Positions 1-7,368 of a stretch of 31,606 bases of DNA are shown here, in pieces. Below the pieces are notes generated by a model that had not been told where the DNA came from, did not search any database, and was given only the letters and a program-made list of their open reading frames with translations. A program made the position numbers and the translations under genes. This DNA is from Spirochaetaceae bacterium (GTDB lineage Bacteria > Spirochaetota > Spirochaetia > DSM-27196 > SLAA01): assembly GCA_003564775.1 (NCBI GenBank), contig PXEI01000170.1, forward strand, positions 1-31,606, given 5' to 3'. How positions within the stretch are numbered: position 1 is the first letter of the stretch; every line of letters begins with the position of its first letter.

Positions 1-1
1 C

Positions 2-748
2 GCGCTGGAAGTTGAACCCCCGCCAACCGATACTTCCGAACTGGATACGCTTGCACAACTTGACATTGATTCAGAACTTGCTGATATCGACGAACTCAAA
101 GACAGCCCCGATGACACGGTCGCCGACACCAGCGAACTAGCCGATATCTCGATTGCGTTTCCCGAAGAGGACGAAGAAGAAGACGAGACTCCTCCGGTTA
201 TCACCCCTGAAGATGATACCGAGCAAGATCTTGATACAGAGCAAGAAGCTGATACCGGCGCAAATTCCCAGGCCGAGCTTACGGTAGATGAAGATGAGTT
301 TGAGTTGGATGATGAACTTGACCTTGAGGAAGACGAACTTGAACTCGAGGCAGACAGTCTTACGCTTGAAGAAGACAGCCTCGATCTCGCGGAGGACAGT
401 CTAGAGCTTGATGACGACGAACTAGATGAGGCTGAACTTCCCGAAGACGAACTTGACGACGATGAGCTCGATTCTGAAGACCTTGAATCTGAAGACCTTG
501 AAATAGAGTCACCAGATCAAGAGGCTGAAACCGCCCAGCGCCTTACAGATACCATGGCGGCTGCTCAGGAAGCCGCCGAGAACGATTCGGAACTCAGCGA
601 TGATCTTCGTGAGGAAATTCGCGCGGTACTGCGCTACATGGACCAATTGCTGGAGTCACTCCCCGAGGACAAGATCCAGGAGTTTGCCTCGTCTGAACAC
701 TTTGAGGTCTACAAGAAGCTATTCGAAGAACTAGGGCTGGAAACGTAA
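2..748 (+). CDS. C-terminal part of a highly acidic repeat protein (5' end outside window)
   Basis: The frame is open from the window edge to TAA at 746-748, so the start lies upstream. I do not recognise a named family. The first ~180 residues are dominated by Asp, Glu and Leu, with irregular 5-7 residue repeats of the types DELD, EDSL and SEDLE, and are probably disordered. The last ~60 residues differ: an amphipathic, probably helical segment (LREEIRAVLRYMDQLLESLP) followed by EDKIQEFASSEHFEVYKKLF, which looks like a folded, conserved module. No cysteine or membrane segment is visible. The stop codon overlaps the ATG of the next gene (TAATG), so the two are probably translationally coupled and belong to the DUF115 operon. 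By inference the acidic part may be a scaffold or linker and the C-terminal helices a docking module. The role is unknown. Confidence 0.8.
   Translation, partial: ALEVEPPPTDTSELDTLAQLDIDSELADIDELKDSPDDTVADTSELADISIAFPEEDEEEDETPPVITPEDDTEQDLDTEQEADTGANSQAELTVDEDEFELDDELDLEEDELELEADSLTLEEDSLDLAEDSLELDDDELDEAELPEDELDDDELDSEDLESEDLEIESPDQEAETAQRLTDTMAAAQEAAENDSELSDDLREEIRAVLRYMDQLLESLPEDKIQEFASSEHFEVYKKLFEELGLET
299..520 (+). repeat. Degenerate Asp/Glu/Leu codon repeat
   Basis: Imperfect short tandem units built from GAT/GAC, GAA/GAG and CTT/CTC codons encode the acidic part of the first protein. Near-identical copies of TCTGAAGACCTTGAA stand next to each other around 474-500. Such a tract can expand or contract by replication slippage, and in-frame change would alter only linker length. 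Confidence 0.6.
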
Positions 749-1799
749 TGGGTTTATACCACAAAATCATCACCGAGGGTGGTGAGACAAGCGACAACGA
801 TATTCTGCCTGAAACCCTCGACGAAAAAAAAAACAGATCTTGTCGGATCTTTTGTCCGACGAGGGGTTGGAGTCGGACGGCCCGCAGGCTAAAGATTTAC
901 GCAAGTTTCTTCAGGAAATAAGAAATATAGACCTGGACCTCAGGTCGCCTGTCGTAGCCTTCACAGCTGCAGCCGATCTCCTGCGTGTGAGCAAAGGTGC
1001 TTTACTGCTACGCAGCCACGATGTGGACAGCTTTGTGGTGTGGGCCCAACGCGGACTCGACGAGACAACTCGCCACCGCCTGGAGTTCCCTCGTCAAAAA
1101 ATCTCTCAACTGATACGCGACATGGGCCTCGATTCGCAGCTCACTCAGGCACAAAAGATTGCGGCTGTTTCTCCGTATGTGTCGAATCTTGAAGCTTCAA
1201 TGCTCCGATCGGCGCTCCTGCTCTCGTTCCCGGAGACCGAACCACAGGCTCTGTTTCTCATTTTGGACTCACCCTACCTCACCGATGAGGAGTCCAGTGT
1301 CGTGCTCTTACTTGCGGCAGTTGCAGAGCCAATTGTGGACGCAGTTGATAATAAGATGCTTCGACAGCTGCGCGCTGTCAGTAACGTCCGGCAGCTGAGT
1401 CGTAAGAGTTTTATTCATCATGTTGTCGAGCATGTACGGCATTCCGATCTCGCTGGTCACCTGGTGCAGGTGAAGGTCCAACCGATGATTGACTACCTGA
1501 CTGAACAACATCCTGAACTGGATCAGTTCCGTTGTTTTCAGGATCTTGCTTCGCTTATTTTGCAGGTAATTGGAACCGCGTTCCCTGCCCTCCTTGATCC
1601 TTCAAGACGCATCTGGGTTCATGTTCCTGCGGGCAACGACATTGAGTTGCTCATTGGGCACCTTGCCGAGGTTGTCCGAGCCAGGTTCACGGTACCAGCC
1701 ACGTTTGATGTGCTCACCCATGAAGATACTGAGTTGTTCCAAACTGCTGAGCACGTACACACGCAACTCGACAGTATTCTTGCCGATGTTCAAGATTGA
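748..1799 (+). CDS. GAF-like domain protein, read through a -1 frameshift at A10 (824-833)
   Basis: No named family is certain. The ATG at 748 overlaps the preceding TAA and opens a frame that continues sensibly to the A10 run. Unshifted it ends at 919-921 after 57 residues. The main frame is closed upstream by TGA at 810-812 and has only an unsupported TTG at 840 (no Shine-Dalgarno). Joining the frames at the A run gives a continuous protein of about 350 residues reading LDEKKKQILSDLLSDEG across the junction. Residues ~75-210 alternate strands and helices like a GAF sensor domain (ALLLRSHDVDSFVVWAQRGL, then LLLSFPETEPQALFLILDS). The C-terminal ~130 residues are unassigned. Its stop overlaps the start of the DUF115 gene by 14 bases. 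If the A run is a sequencing error this is an ordinary intact gene; otherwise the frameshift is programmed or the gene is switchable. Confidence 0.65.
824..860 (+). promoter_or_regulatory. Candidate -1 frameshift / slippage signal: A10 run, 8-nt spacer, hairpin
   Basis: Ten consecutive A's (824-833) are read as GAA AAA AAA AAC in the frame starting at 748. Eight bases later GTCGGA (842-847) and TCCGAC (855-860) form a perfect 6-bp stem with a 7-base loop. Slippery A-run, 5-9 nt spacer and stem-loop is the known arrangement of bacterial -1 frameshift sites such as dnaX. RNA polymerase adding one A would give the same fused protein. The permitted junction interval, bounded upstream by TGA 810-812, contains this run. 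Confidence 0.55.
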
Positions 1800-3474
1800 G
1801 CACGCAAAAAGCGGACATCCCTTTGCAATCTTCAATGGACTGCACCTCCACTCTGGGTACAACCCTGAGCGAGAAGCGCAGAAATTTGTTTTGTCTCAAC
1901 TTGGAAGTCGAGTACCTGCGACGGTACTGGTTGTAGGACCCGGGTTGGGCTACATTGGAGCCGAGCTACGTCGGCGTGGAGCGTTTACTGTTCATGTTTT
2001 TCTCTCGGCCTTCACATACTCTGCGGCTGTTGAACGTGGAGATGCAGCATGGCATCCAAGGTCAGATGACGACGCCATGGCGCTGTCTGCAGCTGAGTCT
2101 CAGGATGCAGTAAGCCTGAGGTCTTTCCTCAGAAGCGTGCTGAATGACACCGACACGGTAGGTCTGGAGGTGATATCCTGGTCCCCCTGCCTGGAGGCTT
2201 TCCCAGCTCAAGCAGAACGTGCCCTGTCTACGGTCGCGGATGTGGTGCGTGAAAGCAATGCCAATTTGACCACCATTGCGGCGTTCGGCGTACGGTGGTT
2301 TCGTAACTTGTGCGCGAACTTCCGCGATATAGGGAGCTTGCGCACCACACCAAGCACTTGTCATGAGGTGGTGCTGGTGGCCGCAGGCCCCTCACTTGAG
2401 GCGGCAATACCAACGCTCCAGGAGTTGTTTCACGCCAACCGACCCGAACTTGAGATTTGGGCGGTCGGTACAGCTTTACGCCCCCTGATAGCGGCAGGAG
2501 TTGCGCCACGTATGGTGATAACGTCCGATGCTTCCTACTTTGCCTTGGAACACCTTAATGCGGAACGCAGTTCGCCAGCTTACTGTATCGCGGCACCACT
2601 CACCGCTGCACGCGGCTTAGCCCGACGCGCCGCTCTGCAAGTAGTACTTAACCAAGGGTCTATAATTGAGCAGGACCTGTACTCGAACTGCCGCCTGCCC
2701 TCAATCTACCTTCCAGCTAACGGTACTGTTGCCGGGACCGCTCTTGAACTTGCGCTGCGGGTTTGTTCCGGACGGGTTGTACTCGTTGGTCTTGACCTTG
2801 GTTACCGTGATATTCAGCCTCATGCCCGACCCCATAGCTTTGAACACTACCTTTGGCGCCAGGAGTCCAGACTGCAGCCGCTCTACAGCATGTTTGCAAC
2901 CCGGGCTTTGGAGCACAGCACCCGTACTTCAAATGGGAGACGAAGCACGCGCCAGTTGCAAAACTATGAATCATGGTTTCGTCGAAGGCTTTCAGAACTC
3001 CGGGGCCGGGTGACAACACTTGGCCCTTCTGCCGTAGAGCTTAACGTTCCGAAAATAACCCCTGACGAGCTCAAAACCTCGGCTCTGCGCGCGACTGTCG
3101 GTACGACGCCTGATTCTGTGACGCCCGCACCACATCAGTCGAACTCAGGCCAAAACCTGGAGTTATCTGATACTGAGCGTCTGGAGGCCTTGAGGGCGTT
3201 GTTTCGCACCTTGGAGCTCCGATTAGAGCGGATCACGGCAATACCCAACAGGGATGAGTTTCTGGATCTCCTTCATCCCCAACGGCGTGCAGCACTTCAG
3301 AATCCATCATCCGCAACTCCTGAGGACCTCCAGCTACTGACCTACCTCAACTGTCGCGGAGTGATAAACTGCATCCAGACGACCGACACCTCAAGCTTCC
3401 AAGAAGAACTCACAAAGGCTGTCGAGACCGTTCATCGCTTGCTCGTCCAACAGAAACAAGAGTATCTGCAATGA
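1786..3474 (+). CDS. DUF115 / MAF-type (MptE-like) protein, copy 1
   Basis: The ATG at 1786 gives 562 residues and overlaps the previous stop by 14 bases; an upstream TTG at 1570 would lie deep inside the previous gene and is rejected. The N-terminal part has a glycine-rich nucleotide-type loop (VLVVGPGLGYIGAEL, ~residues 48-62). The DUF115 core starts near residue 195 with VVLVAAGPSLEAAIPTL, followed by AVGTALRPLIAAGVAPRMVI and later VLVGLDLGYRD, the typical series of this family. Known relatives include the motility accessory factors of Campylobacter, Helicobacter and Aeromonas, which transfer nonulosonic acids onto flagellin, and archaeal MptE. The C-terminal ~130 residues are helical and variable. 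It overlaps the second DUF115 copy by four bases (ATGA). The likely role is sugar transfer to a surface or flagellar protein; the acceptor and donor cannot be read from the sequence. Confidence 0.8.
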   Translation: MFKIEHAKSGHPFAIFNGLHLHSGYNPEREAQKFVLSQLGSRVPATVLVVGPGLGYIGAELRRRGAFTVHVFLSAFTYSAAVERGDAAWHPRSDDDAMALSAAESQDAVSLRSFLRSVLNDTDTVGLEVISWSPCLEAFPAQAERALSTVADVVRESNANLTTIAAFGVRWFRNLCANFRDIGSLRTTPSTCHEVVLVAAGPSLEAAIPTLQELFHANRPELEIWAVGTALRPLIAAGVAPRMVITSDASYFALEHLNAERSSPAYCIAAPLTAARGLARRAALQVVLNQGSIIEQDLYSNCRLPSIYLPANGTVAGTALELALRVCSGRVVLVGLDLGYRDIQPHARPHSFEHYLWRQESRLQPLYSMFATRALEHSTRTSNGRRSTRQLQNYESWFRRRLSELRGRVTTLGPSAVELNVPKITPDELKTSALRATVGTTPDSVTPAPHQSNSGQNLELSDTERLEALRALFRTLELRLERITAIPNRDEFLDLLHPQRRAALQNPSSATPEDLQLLTYLNCRGVINCIQTTDTSSFQEELTKAVETVHRLLVQQKQEYLQ

Positions 3475-5150
3475 GTCCTGCGGGAAACCTGCTCGAACAG
3501 AATATACAGGCACTGCGCTCCGGCCCAATGCGACTCAACCATGTCACAGCTCAGAAAGTGGCGGCGAGCCATGCATCGGACCGCTTGCGAGTGGAGCCCT
3601 CGCGTAGCGGTGGATTTCAGGAGCCAACTGCAACCTTACAAGGCTCGGATGGTGAGCTATTTCTCCACTCTCGATATCGGCCACACGCCGAGGCAGTCAA
3701 ATTTGCCACCAGCATGTCAGTTCACGATAGTGACTATTTGGTTCTGTACGGATTCGGTTTGGGATATGAGGCCGAGGCATTGACCAAAGCGGCGCCCCAT
3801 TTAGAGTTGCGCATCATTGAACCGGACCCCAGCCTGTTGTACAGTGCTTTCTGCCAGAGAGATCTACGAGAGCTTTTTTCCCTGGCGCGGGTTGCAATAG
3901 TCTGCGACGATGATCCACGCTCAGCGGTAGACGCGCTCGACTACCTGCCATTCTTCTTTCCTAAACTCTCGAGCACTCATCTTCGTGCGCGGTTAGCGGC
4001 AGATGATGAGTATTTCAAGAGCTTTGCCGCCAATCTTGACCGGCTGATTGCTGCTGTCGGCCACGACTATCGCGCCTGTGCGGTATACGGACACCGTTGG
4101 TGCGTAAACTCCATCAGAAACCTGCGACTACTCGAGGGTTCTGAGCGCTTGCAATCCTTCAGCTCGTCAGCCACGTGGAACATCGTGGGTGCTGGCCCAG
4201 GTGCGGATGTTGGCGTAGCAACAGACCACACTGCCAACACAATCTACTGCGACACCGTCATTCGCCTGGCCGCTGCATACACCCACACAGACCTTACTGC
4301 CGTTACCATAGACCCTCAGCCTATCTCTAAGCTGCACTATCTTGGAGTTCCAACGGGACAGGTGCGACTGATTGCCGACATTGGAGCCCACCATAGCCTG
4401 TTACAGAGATTCCCACATGTAAGCGTGATTAGTTCCGGGCATCCGCTGCACCGCTACCTGTCTTCTCAGGGGCTTCCCCTTGGGCCTTCGCTAGTTCGTG
4501 GAGGAAGTGTTGCGGAAACCGCTCTCAGAATTGCGCACCATTTAGGAGCGTCCGAGATTGCACTGACTGGACTGGACTTTGCCTATCTGGCCGAAAAAAG
4601 CTACGCTGCCGGAACCTGGATTGAGACCTACCTGCGCACAAGAAGCACCCGACTTCATAGTATTGGCAATCAACATTACGAGTTTATTCAGAAGCGCAAG
4701 GCGACACGTCAAACCGGGGAGTCCGACCCACCTCATGATGGAAGTTACCACACCCAGTTGCTTGACGACTACAAGGCGGCGTTTCTGTCCACCGCTGCGG
4801 AGCTTGGGTTTACTTATTGTCCCGCACAGGGATGTGACTCCAACGCCATATTACGGGCGGAACGCCCGCAACACGAGCCCAACGCGGCTGTGGCCCACCG
4901 GCCTGCGACACATTCGAGGGTTCTACAGGTGCTTCATTGTCTTCATGACGAGCTGTTAGAGTATAAGGTCCCGGACGACGGCCCCTCCCTCAACGCGAGC
5001 TACCGCGAGCTGCGTGCATCCGCCGCGGCAGTTGTCCCCGCGGCAATCTACTATCACGAACGCCAGGGATTGAGCCGTAGCGAAGCCTTGACCGCGTCAT
5101 GTGAACTCATGCTACGTGAGATTTCGCGTTTTATCGGCGACGATAGGTGA
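3471..5150 (+). CDS. DUF115 / MAF-type protein, copy 2 (divergent)
   Basis: The ATG at 3471 overlaps the preceding TGA (ATGA), giving 559 residues. The organisation matches copy 1: an N-terminal region with YLVLYGFGLGYEAEALTKAA, then the DUF115 core around residues 238-380 with WNIVGAGPGADVGVA, LTAVTIDPQPISKLHYLG, GGSVAETALRIAHHLGASEI and LTGLDFAYLAEKSYAAGTW. The core GPSL motif of copy 1 is replaced by GPGA, so the copies have diverged and may differ in activity. The ALTGLDFAY segment corresponds to VLVGLDLGY in copy 1. It is the last gene of the plus-strand group; its last 20 bases overlap the convergent MEMO gene, leaving no room for a separate terminator. By inference it works with copy 1 on the same acceptor, or as a partner subunit. 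Confidence 0.78.
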   Translation: MSPAGNLLEQNIQALRSGPMRLNHVTAQKVAASHASDRLRVEPSRSGGFQEPTATLQGSDGELFLHSRYRPHAEAVKFATSMSVHDSDYLVLYGFGLGYEAEALTKAAPHLELRIIEPDPSLLYSAFCQRDLRELFSLARVAIVCDDDPRSAVDALDYLPFFFPKLSSTHLRARLAADDEYFKSFAANLDRLIAAVGHDYRACAVYGHRWCVNSIRNLRLLEGSERLQSFSSSATWNIVGAGPGADVGVATDHTANTIYCDTVIRLAAAYTHTDLTAVTIDPQPISKLHYLGVPTGQVRLIADIGAHHSLLQRFPHVSVISSGHPLHRYLSSQGLPLGPSLVRGGSVAETALRIAHHLGASEIALTGLDFAYLAEKSYAAGTWIETYLRTRSTRLHSIGNQHYEFIQKRKATRQTGESDPPHDGSYHTQLLDDYKAAFLSTAAELGFTYCPAQGCDSNAILRAERPQHEPNAAVAHRPATHSRVLQVLHCLHDELLEYKVPDDGPSLNASYRELRASAAAVVPAAIYYHERQGLSRSEALTASCELMLREISRFIGDDR

Positions 5151-5970
5151 TTCCTGCGTATCCCACAAATGAATCCGCGGCGCGACAGTCATAACTGGTA
5201 TGGTATCCAATCAGTTCGGCGTCATCACACCCAACAGCGCGTGCGTACCCTACCGCTACGGCAGCCGCTCCAGCCGAACATGCGGAGCGGTCTCGGATAC
5301 TACACTCGACAATACCCTGTGCATCCATATGCGCGAGCTTCTCTATCATCGTCGCATCGTTTGATTCACGCACCCAGGCGTGAGCTTCTTCTCCGAGTCC
5401 GTGGTCAGTGAAACCGAAAGCTGGACCGTAGTGCGTAAGGTCGGTTGAACCAATAACTGTGATGTCACTCCCATCTTGATGTAGCGCAACTTCCGCCAAC
5501 GCCTGCGACAAACGTTGAACAAGATCCGAGTTTGGCCCAACGCGAAGCCATACGGCTCGTGCATCAGGATTAAGATATTTCAGCATGGGCATGACTACCT
5601 CAACCGAGTTCTCCGAGTCCTCATCTGGCGCTGTTTCAAAGTTCTGCAAGATGTACTCACGCAACTGGAGATCGGTCTCCACTATTCCCAGTGGTGTCTC
5701 ATACGCGTCCTCTGCGGCAACAAGCAGCGGAGAGGCCGAGGAAAGGTGCCCGCCGACAACCACAACGGTTTTACTGCGCTCCAGGGTACTGAGTGTGTCG
5801 AACGCTAATCGACCCGAAAATGTCCAGCCAGCGTGTGGAACCACAACTGCGCGTGATCGAGGCTTCTCGAAATCGCGGCAGCACCAGTCCTGCAACACCT
5901 CTTCCGTTGCCTCACCTGTTTCTGGATACCACCCGGCAGAGAGTTTTCGTCGACGAATTATTGCGGACAT
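5131..5970 (-). CDS. MEMO-family protein (AmmeMemoRadiSam system protein B)
   Basis: The product has 279 residues from the ATG at 5970; a longer reading to 6015 exists but crosses the predicted promoter and adds unconserved residues. Family motifs appear in order: VVPHAGWTFSGRLAF (His46), VVVGGHLSS (His75), ENSVEVVMPMLKYL, IGSTDLTHYG (His180), ACSAGAA (Cys231) and IGYHTSYD with SFVGYAGI near the end. The three His and one Cys match the metal site of human MEMO1, which binds iron or copper; the fold is related to extradiol dioxygenases. In bacteria MEMO is usually encoded with AMMECR1 and a radical-SAM protein. Here AMMECR1 is at 17067-17666 and no radical-SAM gene is present. The biochemical role is unsettled. 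AAAGG precedes the ATG. The 3' end overlaps the convergent DUF115 gene by 20 bases. Confidence 0.9.
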   Translation of the reverse strand: MSAIIRRRKLSAGWYPETGEATEEVLQDWCCRDFEKPRSRAVVVPHAGWTFSGRLAFDTLSTLERSKTVVVVGGHLSSASPLLVAAEDAYETPLGIVETDLQLREYILQNFETAPDEDSENSVEVVMPMLKYLNPDARAVWLRVGPNSDLVQRLSQALAEVALHQDGSDITVIGSTDLTHYGPAFGFTDHGLGEEAHAWVRESNDATMIEKLAHMDAQGIVECSIRDRSACSAGAAAVAVGYARAVGCDDAELIGYHTSYDCRAADSFVGYAGITYRRR

Positions 5971-5979
5971 CTTGCCTTT

Positions 5980-5988
5980 ATCATACCA
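5980..5988 (-). promoter_or_regulatory. Extended -10 promoter for the MEMO gene
   Basis: On the minus strand TGGTATGAT (5988 to 5980) is a good extended -10 element (TGn followed by five of six TATAAT bases). I find no convincing -35. The predicted start near 5973 leaves only about three bases before the ATG at 5970. The AAAGG (5979-5975) would then lie in the promoter and not in the mRNA, unless transcription starts farther upstream. Confidence 0.4.
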
Positions 5989-6017
5989 GCGATATGCACA
6001 ACCGTACACAATCACTC

Positions 6018-6045
6018 TTCACTTTTTTGCTTTTTCACGTATACT
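6018..6045 (+). promoter_or_regulatory. Sigma70-type promoter with start at the ATG (leaderless candidate)
   Basis: TTCACT (6018-6023), 16 bases, then TATACT (6040-6045). A start seven bases after the -10 falls on the A of the ATG at 6052. No Shine-Dalgarno sequence precedes this ATG, which supports a leaderless transcript. It shares the 81-base divergent gap 5971-6051 with the MEMO promoter. Confidence 0.45.
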
Positions 6046-6051
6046 GTGCGT

Positions 6052-7368
6052 ATGAAGGCCCGGTTTGCACAGGTATGTGCCGCAATTACTGTCGCTGTTT
6101 TCGCTGTAGTGACCATCTTCTTCGTTCTACGTCTCAGCGAAGCCTATGAACGCAGTGTTGAGAATGGTCGGACACATTTTGCAGCCTTGAGTGAGGTGAT
6201 TGCTGGTGCTTACGAGGCTGCCGACCACTCGTTTGAGAAGTTCGACTGGGAAAAACTAGGCAACGAACTAGACCTGACTCGCGCAACAGGGGCAGTCGTG
6301 GTCGCCTCGGGTCAGGGCCAGCTTGAGTATCTTAGCGCCCGAGACATGGGCTACCTGAATCCTACTACTCGTCTACAACTCGAAGGGAACCAAGTATCGC
6401 AGAGAGGACAGGGCGTTCACTACCTCCTGCCCCGTTCTACACATGAGCTGCGTCTCACCGAGTCCCTGTCAACCGAAAGTGGCGAGAATGTTCATGTAGA
6501 AGCAATCTACCCGACACTTACCAACAGCGATATCTACCCACTTTTGCGTGACTCCTTGCTCATACTGCTGGGATTCGCCGCCCTTACCCTGGTAAGCGCC
6601 CTTGGCCTCTATTTTCATAGGGGAACCCCTCACGAAGCGCCACAACCCTTCCCGGGCTCGGAACCCGCTGTAGCCTCGCGCGAGTCTGACGATTACGGTA
6701 CAGATTTCGTCGATGACCTGCAAAGCGAAAGCGACGATCCAGACGATACAGACGATCCAGACGAAAGCGACGATGATATCATGCGCGAACTGGACGAACG
6801 CTTTGACGACTCCCAGGACAGTTCCAACGCTTCAGACCGAGAAAAAGCCAAGCTATTGCGCCGTCTCGGTTCCGAGCTCGAACGAAGCACCTTCAACGAG
6901 GAGGATCTCGTTCTGGCCCTGCTACGACCCAGCTCCACCGATCCCGAAAACGAGACTGAAGTTGACAGCGACAGTACGACGGATCGCTTCAACGACGAGG
7001 TGCGCACGCGTGATCGACTCTACTCTTTTATTGCGCTCGAGCATGCTTTTAAGGAGTTAACGTTCACCTTGGGGGACAACATTATTGCAATCATCGAGCC
7101 AAATAACGATCTGGACGGCGGCATGCGTCGAATGGAGAACCTGCTGCGTAAGGCTGATGAGCGTGCAATCACCGAGGGGGGCAAGCTTCACGGCGGTTTG
7201 AGCGCGAGAGCTGGTCGTCTAACCGAGTCACCTCGACTGTTCAAGGAAGCCTACACCGCCCTCAGACGTGCAGAGTATCAGAAGGCTCGGCTCATGGCCT
7301 TTCGCCCGGATCCCGACCTTTATCGGCGCTTCGTTGCAGGTGAGGAAGCTTCCGTAGAGTCCACGTAA
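6052..7368 (+). CDS. Two-TM sensor-like protein with degenerate GGDEF-like C-terminus
   Basis: The ATG at 6052 gives 438 residues; a GTG at 6046 is the alternative. Residues 6-27 form TM1, 28-165 an extracytoplasmic segment, and 167-188 TM2. A cytoplasmic acidic linker (~215-265, rich in DDP and ESDD) follows, then a helical part (265-320). Residues ~328-425 look like a GGDEF fold: a helix, TLGDNIIAIIEPNNDLDGGM at the catalytic hairpin position, a helix, HGGLSARAGRLTESPRLFKE, and AYTALRRAEYQKARLMAF like the usual alanine-rich C-terminal helix ending in a lysine. LGDN replaces GGDEF, so cyclase activity is unlikely. By inference this is a receptor that binds a ligand outside and signals through a non-catalytic domain. 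The family assignment is my pattern reading, not certain. The 3' end overlaps the convergent gldG-like gene by 49 bases. Confidence 0.7.
   Translation: MKARFAQVCAAITVAVFAVVTIFFVLRLSEAYERSVENGRTHFAALSEVIAGAYEAADHSFEKFDWEKLGNELDLTRATGAVVVASGQGQLEYLSARDMGYLNPTTRLQLEGNQVSQRGQGVHYLLPRSTHELRLTESLSTESGENVHVEAIYPTLTNSDIYPLLRDSLLILLGFAALTLVSALGLYFHRGTPHEAPQPFPGSEPAVASRESDDYGTDFVDDLQSESDDPDDTDDPDESDDDIMRELDERFDDSQDSSNASDREKAKLLRRLGSELERSTFNEEDLVLALLRPSSTDPENETEVDSDSTTDRFNDEVRTRDRLYSFIALEHAFKELTFTLGDNIIAIIEPNNDLDGGMRRMENLLRKADERAITEGGKLHGGLSARAGRLTESPRLFKEAYTALRRAEYQKARLMAFRPDPDLYRRFVAGEEASVEST
6727..6776 (+). repeat. Short tandem repeats in acidic linker
   Basis: Copies of GACGATCCAGACGA and GAAAGCGACGAT alternate, encoding DDPDDTDDPDESDD in the linker of the sensor-like protein. 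Replication slippage could vary linker length in frame. Confidence 0.6.

Noticed and set aside
299..520. CRISPR-like or structural DNA repeat at the window start
   Set aside because: The units are short, irregular and stay in codon phase; they are coding repeats for an acidic protein.
1570..1785. Longer start (TTG 1570) for the first DUF115 protein
   Set aside because: It would overlap the preceding gene by 230 bases; the ATG at 1786 gives a normal short overlap.
840..1799. TTG at 840 as the true start of the GAF-like gene
   Set aside because: There is no ribosome site, the preceding 90 bases would be an unexplained gap in a fully coupled operon, and the upstream frame reads naturally into it through the A10 run.
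5585..6055. Plus-strand open frame of 156 codons opposite the MEMO gene
   Set aside because: It lies opposite a gene with clear MEMO motifs and has no recognisable protein features; a shadow frame.
6727..6776. Calcium-binding (RTX or EF-hand-like) motif in the Asp-rich linker
   Set aside because: No glycine-rich nonapeptides or EF-hand spacing; simply an acidic low-complexity linker on the cytoplasmic side.
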